Below, one piece after another: positions 17,703 to 26,413 of a stretch of 64,000 bases of DNA; positions within the stretch are counted from its first letter, which is position 1; each line of letters begins with the position of its first letter. This DNA comes from Rubrivivax gelatinosus IL144. GTDB taxonomy: Bacteria; Pseudomonadota; Gammaproteobacteria; Burkholderiales; Burkholderiaceae_C. The stretch lies in assembly GCF_000284255.1 (NCBI RefSeq), contig NC_017075.1:496001-560000 (forward strand), written 5' to 3'. The notes beneath the pieces were generated by a model. The model was not told the origin of the DNA, ran no database searches, and was given only the letters and a program-made list of their open reading frames with translations. Position numbers and translations under genes: made by a program.

Positions 17703-18788
17703 GTGACCACAGGCGAACCCGACAGTTTATCGGCGCGCATCGGCGCGCGCCTGCGCGCGGACGGCGGCTGGTGGCCCTTCGACCGCTTCATGGCCGCGGC
17801 ACTGTACGAGCCGGGGCTGGGCTACTACACCCGGGGCGCCCCGGTGTTCGGTGCGATGCCGGCCTCGGGCAGTGATTTCGTCACGGCGCCGGAGCTGTCG
17901 CCGCTATTCGGCGCCGCCTTCGCGCGCCAGGTGGCGCAGGCGCTGGCCGCGGCCGGCGCGCACGAGGTCTGGGAGTTCGGCGCCGGCAGCGGCGCCTTCG
18001 CGGCGCAGCTGCTCGCCGCGCTGCCGCCGGATACGCGCTACCACGTCGTCGACCTGTCGGGCACGCTGCGCGCGCGCCAGGCCGAGCGCCTGGCGCCGTT
18101 CGCGCCGCGCGTGTCCTGGCACGACACGCTGCCCGAGGCGATCGAAGGCGTGGTCGTCGGCAACGAGGTGCTCGACGCGATGCCGGTGCAGCTGCTGCAC
18201 TGGGACGGCGAGCGCTGGCACGAACGCGGCGTCGTCGCCGACGGCGGGCGTTTCGCCTGGGCCGACCGGCCGACCGGGCTGCGGCCGCCGGTCGACGCCG
18301 GTTTCCTGCCCGGCACCACCGTCGAGCTGCCGCGGCAGGCCTCGGCCTTCGTCGCGACGCTGGCGGCGCGCCTGGTGCGCGGCGCGGCCTTCTTCGCCGA
18401 CTACGGTTTCCCCGAGCGCGAGTACTACCACCCGCAGCGCCGCGGCGGCACGCTGATGTGCCACCGTGCGCACCGCGCCGACACCGACCCGCTGGTCGAG
18501 GTCGGCGAGAAGGACATCACCGCGCACGTCGACTTCACGGCCGTCGCGCTGGCCGGCCAGGACGCCGGGCTGGACGTCGTCGGTTACACCTCGCAGGCGC
18601 GGTTCCTCGCCAACTGCGGCTTGCTCGACCTGCTCGAGGGCGCCGACCTGAAGACCATCGCCAACGCCCAGAAGCTGATCACCGAGCACGAGATGGGCGA
18701 ACTGTTCAAGGTGATCGGGTTCGCGCGAGGATTGCCGGGGTTCGTGCCGCTGGGTTTCACGGCCGGCGACCGCACCCACACGCTGTAG
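17703..18788 (+). CDS. SAM-dependent methyltransferase, MidA/NDUFAF7-like
   Basis: A 361-residue protein of the COG1565 family, whose mitochondrial member NDUFAF7 methylates an arginine of complex I subunit NDUFS2. The N-terminal F-M-A-A-A-L-Y-E-P-G-L-G-Y-Y and S-D-F-V-T-A-P-E-L-S-P-L-F-G segments and the SAM-binding motif E-F-G-A-G-S-G-A-F-A are diagnostic; N-E-V-L-D-A-M-P-V follows. The bacterial substrate is not settled. Start is GTG. An NDUFA9-like gene, also related to complex I factors, lies at 20922-21878. Confidence 0.85.
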   Translation: MTTGEPDSLSARIGARLRADGGWWPFDRFMAAALYEPGLGYYTRGAPVFGAMPASGSDFVTAPELSPLFGAAFARQVAQALAAAGAHEVWEFGAGSGAFAAQLLAALPPDTRYHVVDLSGTLRARQAERLAPFAPRVSWHDTLPEAIEGVVVGNEVLDAMPVQLLHWDGERWHERGVVADGGRFAWADRPTGLRPPVDAGFLPGTTVELPRQASAFVATLAARLVRGAAFFADYGFPEREYYHPQRRGGTLMCHRAHRADTDPLVEVGEKDITAHVDFTAVALAGQDAGLDVVGYTSQARFLANCGLLDLLEGADLKTIANAQKLITEHEMGELFKVIGFARGLPGFVPLGFTAGDRTHTL

Positions 18789-18793
18789 CCGCG

Positions 18794-18985
18794 ATGCGCT
18801 GGCTGCTGGTCTTCATCGTCGCCTGCCTGATCTTCAACGGCCTGCAGCACTGGTTCTCCAAGCTCGGGCTGGGCCGGCTGCCGGGCGACCTGCGCTTTCG
18901 TGTCGGCGGGCGCGACTGGTTCGTGCCGATCACCAGCTCGCTGGTGCTGAGCCTGATCGCCGGGCTGATCTCGCTGGTCGTCTGA
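18794..18985 (+). CDS. DUF2905 small membrane protein
   Basis: A 63-residue protein with two membrane helices flanking the conserved motif L-P-G-D-L-R-F-R-V-G-G-R-D-W-F-V-P-I-T-S-S, the signature of DUF2905. The family is widespread and of unknown function. It begins five bases after the upstream methyltransferase stop and is probably co-transcribed. Convergent with cca. Confidence 0.88.
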   Translation: MRWLLVFIVACLIFNGLQHWFSKLGLGRLPGDLRFRVGGRDWFVPITSSLVLSLIAGLISLVV

Positions 18986-18989
18986 GCCG

Positions 18990-20216
18990 CTACAGCACGG
19001 CGCCGACGGCGTCGGCGCGCGCCATCTGGATCGCGGCGGCGATCTGCGGTCCCTTGGCGCCGCGGGCGGCGGCCGCGGCGGCCACCGCGGCGGTGTCGAT
19101 GCCGCGCGCGGCCTCCAGCAGCGCCGCGAGGCGTTCGCGCGGCGGGTAGGGCCGGTCCTCGTGGCCGGTGCGGCCGCGTGCGTCGCACTCGCAGGCCAGC
19201 AGCGCCTCGGCAAAACGTTCGGGGCGGCGGAAGGCGTCGCAGCGTTCGAGCAGGCGCACGACGGCGGCGGCGCCGAACTCGTTGCTGCGGTGGATGTTGC
19301 CGTGCTCGCGCGCGACCAGGTCAGCCAGTTCGCGGCAGGGGTTGGGCACGCGCCAGCGTTCGGCCACGGCCTGCGCCAGCACCGCGCTGCGGCCTTCGTG
19401 GCCCAGGTGGCGCGGCAGAACCTCGGCCGGCGTCGTGCCCTTGCCCAGGTCGTGCATCAGGCAGGCCCAGCGCACGGTGAGCGGCGTCTGCAGCCGCGCT
19501 GCCATGTCCAGCACCAGCATCGCGTGCACGCCGCAATCGACCTCGGGGTGGTGCTCGGGCGGCTGCGGCACGCCCCAGAGCCGGTCGAGTTCGGGCAGCA
19601 GCCGCGCCAGCGCGCCGCATCGGCGCAGGATCTCGAACATGCGGCTCGGCCGCGCTTCCATCAGCCCGCGCGACAGCTCCTGCCAGACACGTTCGGGCAC
19701 CAGCGCGTCGACCTCGCCGTCGGCGACCAGGCGTTCGAGCAGCGCCTCGGTCTCGGGCGCGACGCTGAAGTCGGTGAAACGCGCTGCCAGCCGCGCCAGG
19801 CGCAGCAGGCGCACCGGGTCCTCGACGAAGGCGTCGGAGACGTGGCGGAAGACACGCGCCTGCAGGTCGCGCTGGCCGCCGTGCGGGTCGACCAGCGTGC
19901 CGTCTTCGGCGCGCGCGATGGCGTTGATCGTCAGGTCGCGGCGCAGCAGATCCTCTTCCAGCGTCACCGACGGGTCGGCGTGGATCGTGAAGCCGCGGTA
20001 ACCCGGCGCCGACTTGCGCTCGGTGCGCGCCAGCGCGACCTCTTCGCCGGTTTCGGGGTGCAGGAAGACCGGGAAGTCGCGGCCGACGGGGCGAAAGCCC
20101 GCGGCGACCAGTTCTTCGGGCGTGCTGCCGACCACGACCCAGTCGCGGTCGCTCGCCGGCAGGCCCAGCAGCGCGTCGCGCACCGCGCCGCCGACGACGT
20201 AGAAACGGCCGTTCAT
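18990..20216 (-). CDS. cca: Multifunctional CCA-adding tRNA nucleotidyltransferase
   Basis: Adds and repairs the 3' CCA end of tRNAs. The 408-residue protein is the long bacterial type: nucleotidyltransferase head with [11 protein letters not shown] and the metal-binding D-R-D-W-V-V-V-G, the R-R-D-L-T-I-N-A motif, then an HD phosphohydrolase domain with V-H-A-M-L-V-L-D and M-H-D-L-G-K-G. The HD domain gives phosphatase and phosphodiesterase activity. Its start overlaps the glutathione S-transferase stop by four bases. Confidence 0.95.
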   Translation of the reverse strand: MNGRFYVVGGAVRDALLGLPASDRDWVVVGSTPEELVAAGFRPVGRDFPVFLHPETGEEVALARTERKSAPGYRGFTIHADPSVTLEEDLLRRDLTINAIARAEDGTLVDPHGGQRDLQARVFRHVSDAFVEDPVRLLRLARLAARFTDFSVAPETEALLERLVADGEVDALVPERVWQELSRGLMEARPSRMFEILRRCGALARLLPELDRLWGVPQPPEHHPEVDCGVHAMLVLDMAARLQTPLTVRWACLMHDLGKGTTPAEVLPRHLGHEGRSAVLAQAVAERWRVPNPCRELADLVAREHGNIHRSNEFGAAAVVRLLERCDAFRRPERFAEALLACECDARGRTGHEDRPYPPRERLAALLEAARGIDTAAVAAAAAARGAKGPQIAAAIQMARADAVGAVL

Positions 20217-20896
20217 CGCGCGCTGCGGTACGGTTCCTCGTCGGCGATGTAGTCGGCCTCGGCCAGCGCGTCGGCGATCCAGGCCGCGACGCCGGGCGCC
20301 GCGAGCACCCGCCGCACGTAGGCGCGCGTCGCGTCGGACACCGGCAGCGCGTAGCTCACGATGCGTGTGCAGACCGGCGCGTAGAAGGCGTCGGCGGCGC
20401 CGAACTCGCCGAACAGGAAGGGGCCGCCGCTGGCGTCCAGCGCCTCGGCCCACATCGATTCCAGCCGCGCGACGTTGCGGCGCAGTGCCGGCTGCTCGGC
20501 CCAGAGCTTCTGGCCGACGTCGGGCAGCGCGGCCTCGATGTTCATCGCGCAGTGCTGGCGCAGAGCGCCGAAGCCGCCGTGCATCTCGGCGCACAGGCTG
20601 CGCGCGCGGGCGCGCTGCTTCGCGTCGGCCGGCCAGACGCCGGCCTGCGGGAAACGTTCGGCCAGGTACTCGGCGATCGCCAGCGTGTCCCAGACCGCGA
20701 AGCCTTCGTCCAGCAGCACCGGCACCAGCCCGGCCGGGCTGACCGCGGCGACCTGGCGGCGGAAGTCGGAGCCTTCGGCGAAGTCGAAACGCAGCTTGCG
20801 TTCCTGGAACTCGATGCCGAGCTGGCGCATCAGCACCCAGGGCCGCATCGACCACGACGAGTAGTTCTTGTTGCCGATCACCAGTTGCAGGGCCAT
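20213..20896 (-). CDS. Glutathione S-transferase family protein
   Basis: A 227-residue cytosolic GST. The N-terminal thioredoxin-like domain begins [16 protein letters not shown], where S-S-W-S-M-R provides the glutathione-activating Ser region seen in zeta/YfcF-like GSTs; the cis-Pro segment G-L-V-P-V-L and [10 protein letters not shown] follow, then the all-alpha C-terminal domain. Substrate unknown. The gene lies between an NDUFA9-like gene and cca in one transcription direction. Confidence 0.88.
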   Translation of the reverse strand: MALQLVIGNKNYSSWSMRPWVLMRQLGIEFQERKLRFDFAEGSDFRRQVAAVSPAGLVPVLLDEGFAVWDTLAIAEYLAERFPQAGVWPADAKQRARARSLCAEMHGGFGALRQHCAMNIEAALPDVGQKLWAEQPALRRNVARLESMWAEALDASGGPFLFGEFGAADAFYAPVCTRIVSYALPVSDATRAYVRRVLAAPGVAAWIADALAEADYIADEEPYRSAR

Positions 20897-20921
20897 CGCG
20901 GGTTCCTTTCGATCGCGGCGC

Positions 20922-21878
20922 TCAGCCGCGGCGGGCGTGTCCGCGCCAGCGGTCGTAGCGCGCGCGCCCGAAGGCGCCGCCCAGGTAGCCGGGCGCCACG
21001 GCCTCCATCGCGGTCGGCTCGATGCCCAGCGCATGCAGCCCGGGCAGCTTGCCACTGGCGACGTTGGGCACACGCATCGAGTCCAGGTTGTCGCGCGACA
21101 TCAGCGGCGTGCCCGGCATCGCCTCCATCAGCATCGCCTGCAGCCGGCCGACGGCATCGGGCAGCGGGATCTGCCTGCGCTCGTGGCCCGACCAGCGGCC
21201 GGCCAGGCGCACGATCTCCGACAGCGTGTAGACCTTGGGCCCGGCGAGTTCGTAGACCTGGCCGATCGTCGTGTTGTCGTCCAGGCAGCGCACGATGGCC
21301 GTCGTGACGTCCTCGATCCACACCGGCTGCATCTTCGCGTCGCCGCCGGGCAGCGGCACGAAGGGCGCCGCGGCCTGCAGCTCGGCGAAGACGTTGAGCA
21401 CGCGGTCCTCGGTGCCGAAGATCAGCGAGGGCCGCACGATCGTCAGTGCCACGCCGGGCGACTGCAGTGCGGCTTCGCCTTCGGTCTTGCTGCGCAGATA
21501 GTTCGACGGCCCGCCGGCACCGACGCCCAGCGCGCTGACGTGCACGACACGGCGGCCGCCGGCCGCGGCGCAGACGTGCGCCAGGCGCCGCGGCAGCTCG
21601 ACGTGCACGCGCTGGAACTGCGCGCGGCTGCCGTGCAGGACGGCGATCAGGTTGATGACGGCGTCGGCCTGGCCGACCAGGCGCGCGAGCGTGCGCTCGT
21701 CGTGCACGTCGGCTTCGACGAGCTCGACGGTGGGCAGCGAGCGCAGCGCGGTGCCGTGCGAGATGCGGCGTGTCGGCACGATGACGCGGCCACCGCCGCC
21801 GCCGTTGCGCTCGACCAGCCGCTCGACGAGCGAGCGGCCGACGAAGCCGGTACCACCGAGGACGAGAACGTTCTTCAT
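20922..21878 (-). CDS. NDUFA9-like NAD(P)-binding SDR-family protein
   Basis: A 318-residue atypical short-chain dehydrogenase with a Rossmann glycine motif G-G-T-G-F-V-G at residues 8-14. The segments L-P-T-V-E-L-V-E-A-D-V and R-V-V-H-V-S-A-L-G-V are typical of the complex I NDUFA9 subunit family of proteobacteria. The catalytic Tyr-x3-Lys is partly kept (N-Y-L-R-S-K). The exact role is unknown; a link with quinone or complex I assembly is inferred from the family only. Three bases separate it from the lytic transglycosylase upstream. Confidence 0.82.
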   Translation of the reverse strand: MKNVLVLGGTGFVGRSLVERLVERNGGGGGRVIVPTRRISHGTALRSLPTVELVEADVHDERTLARLVGQADAVINLIAVLHGSRAQFQRVHVELPRRLAHVCAAAGGRRVVHVSALGVGAGGPSNYLRSKTEGEAALQSPGVALTIVRPSLIFGTEDRVLNVFAELQAAAPFVPLPGGDAKMQPVWIEDVTTAIVRCLDDNTTIGQVYELAGPKVYTLSEIVRLAGRWSGHERRQIPLPDAVGRLQAMLMEAMPGTPLMSRDNLDSMRVPNVASGKLPGLHALGIEPTAMEAVAPGYLGGAFGRARYDRWRGHARRG

Positions 21879-21881
21879 GGT

Positions 21882-23909
21882 TCAGGGGAGGTCACGATCG
21901 ACGGGAGGAGCACTCGCATCGGCCGGGCCGATCGGCGCGCCCAGCCGGGCTTTCAGCGAAGGCGGGGTGCTGCCCAGCACGGCCGCATAGTAGACGGCGT
22001 TGGACAGCACCTTCTTCACGTAGTCGCGCGTCTCGCCGATCGGGATCGCCTCGATCCAGGCGGCGGGCTCGACGGTCGGCGCGTCGCGCCAGCGGCGCGG
22101 GCGGTTGGGTCCGGCGTTGTAGCCGGCGGTGGCCATCGGCTGCGAGCCGGCGAAGTTGTCGAGCACCATCTTCAGGTAGCTGGTGCCCAGCAGCAGGTTG
22201 GTCTCGGGGTCGTGCAGCATCGCCGGCTTGTAGTCCAGGCCGATGCGGCGCGCGACGATGCGCGCCGTGCCCGGCATCACCTGCATCAGCCCGCTGGCGC
22301 CGGCGCCCGACTGGGCGACGGTGATGAAGCGCGACTCCTGGCGGATCAGGCCGTAGACGTAGGCCGGGTCCAGGCCGACGCGGCGCGCGGTCTGCGTCAG
22401 CTCGGCGCGGTGCGGCGTCGGGAAACGCTGGGCGACGTCGATCTCGGTCTTGCTGCGATCGCTGGTGAAGATGCAGCGGTCCCAGACCTCGCGTTCGCAG
22501 GCCATCTGCGCGGCGGCCAGCAGGTCGCGTTCGGCCAGGCCGCGCAGCGAGAAGTTCCATTCGCGCTGGCCTTCGCTGCGCAGGCCCAGCGCGATCAGCT
22601 GCAGCGCGCGTGCGAAACCGGGGTTGCTGCGCGCGGCCTCGCGTTCGGCCGGCTGCAGCGTGCGCGGCGGCGCCGGCAGCACGAAGGGCAGGCCCAGGTC
22701 CTCGGCGGCGAGCTGGCCGTAGAAGTGCATCTGGCCGGCGATGGACTGCAGCATCGCGCGCGAAGCGGCACGTTCGGCGTCGCCGGCGGCCCCGGCCGCG
22801 GCGCCGGCGGCCATCGCCCGCGCGCGCCAGTAGACCCAGGCCGGGTCGGCACGTTCGGCCGGGCTCATCGTGTCGATCGCACGCGCCACCAGCGTCCAGC
22901 GGTCGGGTTGCTCGCCGGCGCGCAGCGCAGCGCGCACGCCCCAGGCCAGGGTGTCGTCGCTCCAGCCGGTGGCGGCGCTGCCGGCCAGCGTCCAGGCGCG
23001 ACGGTAGTAGTCCAGCGCCTGCGGCTGCTGCAGCACCGCGGCCCACTTGCCGGCGAAGGCCCAGGCGAAGGCGGCGTCGCGCCGGCCCAGGCGCTGCTCC
23101 CAGCCGCCGGCGGCGAGCTGCGCGGCGGCGCCGGCCGGGTCGTTGGAGGCGAGCTTGAGCATCGCCATCTGCGCCACCGAGGGCGGCGTGTCGGGCTTGG
23201 CCAGCGTGCGCGCCGGGTTGGCGACCGCGTCGTCGACGGCGCGCGCGATCTCGGGCCCCAGCAGCTGCACCGCGGCGCGCAGCGAACGCTGGCCGCGCGC
23301 CGAGTTCTGGCGTTCGAGCTCGAAGGACAGCCTGGCCTGCTGCCAGACGTCGTCGACGTTGAAGCGGCCGGCGGCGAACATCGATTGCGCCAGCAGCGCG
23401 CAGCCGTCGTCGGCGTCGCGCTGGGCGTACCAGGCTTCCAGCGCCGCCTGACGCACGTCGCGCCCGGCCTGATGCTCGACGAGGCGGCTGTAGCAGGTCA
23501 CCTCGCGATCGTCGTTCATGCGAAAACGCGGCACGTCGCGGGCGAAGCTGGCCCAGTCGCGGCGCTTGCCCAGTTCCAGCAGCCAGTCGTTGCGCAGCCG
23601 GTCCTCGACGTACTGGCCGCTCCAGCGGCGGTAGAAGGCCTCGACCTCGGCGACGTCGGCGTCGCGCAGCCGGCCCGACAGCTCCCAGTAGTCGACCCAG
23701 GGCGCCAGCGGATGCGACGCGAAGAGCGCTGCGGTGCGCAGCGCCGACAGCTTGGCGCGGTCGCCCTTCTGCGCGGCGGCGCGGGCGTCGAGCACGAGGT
23801 CGTCGCCGGTCTGCGCCTGGGCGGCGGGCAGGGCGAGCGCGAAAGCCAGCGTGGCTGCCGCGAGCGGGCGCAGCGGTGCCCGGCGGGTGATGCGTTGCAG
23901 GGCGTTCAT
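21882..23909 (-). CDS. slt: Soluble lytic murein transglycosylase (Slt70 type)
   Basis: A 675-residue periplasmic enzyme that cleaves peptidoglycan glycan strands, forming 1,6-anhydromuramyl ends. A signal peptide (about 1-32, ending A-Q-A) is followed by a long alpha-helical superhelix (about 35-490) and a C-terminal SLT domain with I-R-Q-E-S-R-F, where Glu 525 is the catalytic acid, then S-G-A-S-G-L-M-Q-V-M-P-G-T-A and A-G-Y-N-A-G-P-N-R. All are family 1 hallmarks. It heads the Slt/NDUFA9-like/GST/cca run on the minus strand. Confidence 0.93.
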   Translation of the reverse strand: MNALQRITRRAPLRPLAAATLAFALALPAAQAQTGDDLVLDARAAAQKGDRAKLSALRTAALFASHPLAPWVDYWELSGRLRDADVAEVEAFYRRWSGQYVEDRLRNDWLLELGKRRDWASFARDVPRFRMNDDREVTCYSRLVEHQAGRDVRQAALEAWYAQRDADDGCALLAQSMFAAGRFNVDDVWQQARLSFELERQNSARGQRSLRAAVQLLGPEIARAVDDAVANPARTLAKPDTPPSVAQMAMLKLASNDPAGAAAQLAAGGWEQRLGRRDAAFAWAFAGKWAAVLQQPQALDYYRRAWTLAGSAATGWSDDTLAWGVRAALRAGEQPDRWTLVARAIDTMSPAERADPAWVYWRARAMAAGAAAGAAGDAERAASRAMLQSIAGQMHFYGQLAAEDLGLPFVLPAPPRTLQPAEREAARSNPGFARALQLIALGLRSEGQREWNFSLRGLAERDLLAAAQMACEREVWDRCIFTSDRSKTEIDVAQRFPTPHRAELTQTARRVGLDPAYVYGLIRQESRFITVAQSGAGASGLMQVMPGTARIVARRIGLDYKPAMLHDPETNLLLGTSYLKMVLDNFAGSQPMATAGYNAGPNRPRRWRDAPTVEPAAWIEAIPIGETRDYVKKVLSNAVYYAAVLGSTPPSLKARLGAPIGPADASAPPVDRDLP

Positions 23910-23956
23910 AAGGGGGAATCTAGCGGATCACGAGTATCCGTCCGTGTCAGGCGCGA

Positions 23957-24898
23957 TCAGGACGAGGCGGCATGGGCGTCCAGGCCGGCGCGTGTGGCCT
24001 GCGCCTGCTCGAGCACCCAGGCCTCGAAAGCGGCCAGTTCGGGACGTTCGCGCCGCGCCGGCCAGCGCACCAGCCAGTAGGCGAAAGGCGAGCGCAGCCG
24101 GCCCGCGGGGCCGAAGGGTTCGACCAGCTCGCCGCGCTCGAGCGACTCGCGCACCAGCGCCAGCCGGGCCAGCGCGACGCCCTGGCCAGCGGTCGCCGCC
24201 TGGATCTGCTGGTAGGTGTAGTTCAGGTAGAGCCAGCCGCGCGGCTCCAGGCCGGGCACGCCCTTGGCGCCCAGCCAGTGGCGCCAGCTCAGGTACTCGA
24301 CGCTGGGCAGCTGCGAGTCCTCCTCGAGCAGCGTCATCTGCGCCAGGTCCTCGGGCTTGGTGAGCGGCCCGAGGCCGGGGCTGGCGACCGGCGTGACGAC
24401 CTCGCCGAACATCAGCGTCGAGCCCGGCGGCGCGTTGTCGGGGTGGCAGTAGCGCAGCGCCAGGTCGAGCTCGGGGTCGTCGAGGTCGGCGATCGCGTCC
24501 TGGGCCGAGACGCGGATGTCGATGCCCGGCTGCTCGCGCTGGAACTGCTGCAGCCGCGGCAGCAGCCACATCGACGCGAACGAGGGCCAGGTCGTCAGGT
24601 TGACCTGGCGGCGGCCCTGGGCGCTGCGGATCTGGTGCACGGTGGCGTCGAGCCGGTCGAGCAGCGGCGCCACGGTGCGCAGCAAGGCCTCGCCGGCACC
24701 GGTGAGTTCGACGTGGCGCGTGCCGCGCAGGAACAGCGGCAGGCCGATTTCGTCCTCCAGCGAGCGGATCTGGCGGCTGACCGCCGGCTGCGTCAGATGC
24801 AGCTCGTCGGCCGCGGCACGAAAGCCCAGACGGCGCGCGACCGCCTCGAAAGCGCGCAGCGGGCCGATCGACAGCGGGCGTTGGCGTCGAAGATTCAT
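23957..24898 (-). CDS. LysR-family transcriptional regulator
   Basis: A 313-residue LTTR: N-terminal winged helix-turn-helix (A-D-E-L-H-L-T-Q-P-A-V-S-R-Q-I-R-S-L-E) at about residues 29-47, and a GcvA-like effector domain with T-T-W-P-S-F-A-S-M-W-L-L-P-R-L. It is divergent from a DUF2917 gene, an arrangement often seen in Burkholderiales, and probably controls it and itself from the 95-base intergenic region. The effector is unknown. Confidence 0.9.
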   Translation of the reverse strand: MNLRRQRPLSIGPLRAFEAVARRLGFRAAADELHLTQPAVSRQIRSLEDEIGLPLFLRGTRHVELTGAGEALLRTVAPLLDRLDATVHQIRSAQGRRQVNLTTWPSFASMWLLPRLQQFQREQPGIDIRVSAQDAIADLDDPELDLALRYCHPDNAPPGSTLMFGEVVTPVASPGLGPLTKPEDLAQMTLLEEDSQLPSVEYLSWRHWLGAKGVPGLEPRGWLYLNYTYQQIQAATAGQGVALARLALVRESLERGELVEPFGPAGRLRSPFAYWLVRWPARRERPELAAFEAWVLEQAQATRAGLDAHAASS

Positions 24899-24993
24899 GC
24901 GTTTAGGTTATCAATGTCGCGCGGATTTTTGATTGGACCCGGCCCCGTCCGCTGCCGAGAATACCTTCCAAGCAGTCGATCGTGGAGCCTGAG

Positions 24994-25335
24994 ATGTCGC
25001 AAACCGCCATGAGCAATTCGCATCAGAGCGCGCCCTGGGAATGGGCCGTCGGTCCGGCCACGGCGATGCGTGTCCCGGCCGCCAACCAGCCGCGTTGGCT
25101 GGTCGTCTCCGAAGGCCGCGTCTGGCTGACGCGCAGCGGCTCCGGCCCCTACGGTGAGGACGTCTGGCTGCAGGCCGGAGAACGCCTCGAACTGCCCTGC
25201 GGCAGCGAATGGGTCATCGAAGGCTGGCCGTCGGCCCAGGTCGAACTGCTGGAAGCGCCGTGCAGGACGCCGGCGCGCACGCCGGCCCGCCCGGGCCGCT
25301 GGCACGCGCCCTGGGGCGCGGCGCACGCCGCCTGA
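24994..25335 (+). CDS. DUF2917-family protein
   Basis: A 113-residue protein with a single compact beta-rich DUF2917 domain, cupin-like: R-W-L-V-V-S-E-G-R-V-W-L-T-R-S-G followed by D-V-W-L-Q-A-G-E-R-L-E-L-P. Function is unknown. The ATG has a GGAG at 24983-24986; it is paired head to head with a LysR gene. Stop is immediately adjacent to the end of the convergent TfoX-like gene. Confidence 0.82.
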   Translation: MSQTAMSNSHQSAPWEWAVGPATAMRVPAANQPRWLVVSEGRVWLTRSGSGPYGEDVWLQAGERLELPCGSEWVIEGWPSAQVELLEAPCRTPARTPARPGRWHAPWGAAHAA

Positions 25336-25692
25336 TCAGCGCCGGCGCGGCGCCCTCGGCTTGGGGGCCCGCGCGGCGAGTGCGGCCTGCAGCGCCCGCT
25401 GCGCCCAGGGCCGCATCGCCTCGGGCGCGTCCAGCGCCTCGGCCGGCGGGGTCCAGAAGCCCAGCCGCATCGGCTTGCCGGCGCGCTGGTATCGAAACGG
25501 CTCGCCGCCGGCGGCCTCGAAATCGGGCTCGGTCGCAGCGCAGGTCTTCAGATAGAGCTGCTCGTCCAGGATCAGCGCGACGAACAGTCCGTCGATGTCG
25601 AAACCGTGGCCGCCGAACATGCGGCGCACGCGCACCGCGCCCAGCGGCGCCAGCAGTTCGCGGCAGTGTTGTGCAAACGGGTCCTCGCGCAT
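25336..25692 (-). CDS. TfoX/Sxy N-terminal-domain protein
   Basis: A 118-residue protein with the TfoX N-terminal domain: L-L-A-P-L-G-A-V-R-V-R-R-M-F-G-G-H-G-F-D-I-D-G-L-F is the family signature, and F-R-Y-Q-R-A-G-K-P-M-R-L-G-F-W fits the end of the domain. Only the N-terminal half of the competence regulator Sxy is present, as in many proteobacterial orphan members, so a role in competence cannot be assumed. The C-terminus is a short Arg/Pro-rich tail. Confidence 0.85.
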   Translation of the reverse strand: MREDPFAQHCRELLAPLGAVRVRRMFGGHGFDIDGLFVALILDEQLYLKTCAATEPDFEAAGGEPFRYQRAGKPMRLGFWTPPAEALDAPEAMRPWAQRALQAALAARAPKPRAPRRR

Positions 25693-25746
25693 GACGGCGC
25701 CAGTCTAGGCCCCTGCGGCGGCGCCGCAAGCGTCACAATCCGATCC

Positions 25747-26346
25747 ATGAACCTGCCGTTCCCGCTGCCGCTGCAGCCCTCCCGCGACAAGAAGACGCTG
25801 AGGCGCCAGCTTCAGGCCGAACGGCAGTCGCTCGTCGACCGCCACCAGCGTTCGGTGCACCTGCAGGAGGTGCTGCGCGTCTGGCTGATCGGCCGCACCG
25901 AGAACACGATCGGCGCCTACTGGCCGATCAAGGGCGAGTTCGACGCCTTGCCGGCGCTGTTCCGCTGGAGCGAAGCCGAACCCGACCGCCGCATCGGCCT
26001 GCCGGTGATGGACCGCGAGACCAAGCAGCTGCGGTTCCACGTCTGGTATCCCGGCTGCCCGATGGAAGAAGACGCCTACGGCATCCCCAAGCCCAAGGAC
26101 ACCGAGCAGTTCGAGCCCGGGCTGCTGCTCGTGCCCTGCGTCGGTTTCGGCCCCGGCGGCGTGCGCCTGGGCTACGGCGGCGGCTTCTACGACCGCACGC
26201 TGGCGACGCTGCAGCCGCGGCCGCTGACGGTGGGCGTCGGCTACGCGCACGGCTTCGTCCCCTGGCTCGAGGCCGAGGCGCACGACGTGCCGCTGGACGT
26301 CGTGCTGACCGAAGACGGCGTGCACTGGCAGCACCCGGACATCTGA
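25747..26346 (+). CDS. 5-formyltetrahydrofolate cyclo-ligase
   Basis: Converts 5-formyl-THF to 5,10-methenyl-THF with ATP, feeding one-carbon metabolism. The 199-residue protein begins with K-K-T-L-R-R-Q-L (folate/ATP-site segment), has I-G-A-Y-W-P-I-K-G-E-F-D, and the signature G-F-G-P-G-G-V-R-L-G-Y-G-G-G-F-Y-D-R near residues 139-155, which binds ATP. Length fits the family. It is a single gene between the TfoX-like gene and the S8 protease. Confidence 0.93.
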   Translation: MNLPFPLPLQPSRDKKTLRRQLQAERQSLVDRHQRSVHLQEVLRVWLIGRTENTIGAYWPIKGEFDALPALFRWSEAEPDRRIGLPVMDRETKQLRFHVWYPGCPMEEDAYGIPKPKDTEQFEPGLLLVPCVGFGPGGVRLGYGGGFYDRTLATLQPRPLTVGVGYAHGFVPWLEAEAHDVPLDVVLTEDGVHWQHPDI

Positions 26347-26413
26347 AGTTACCGGCCGCTCGGCCGGCCTGCCTATCATCGCCCTCGCCGTGCCGGCGTC
26401 ACGGGAGGTCACG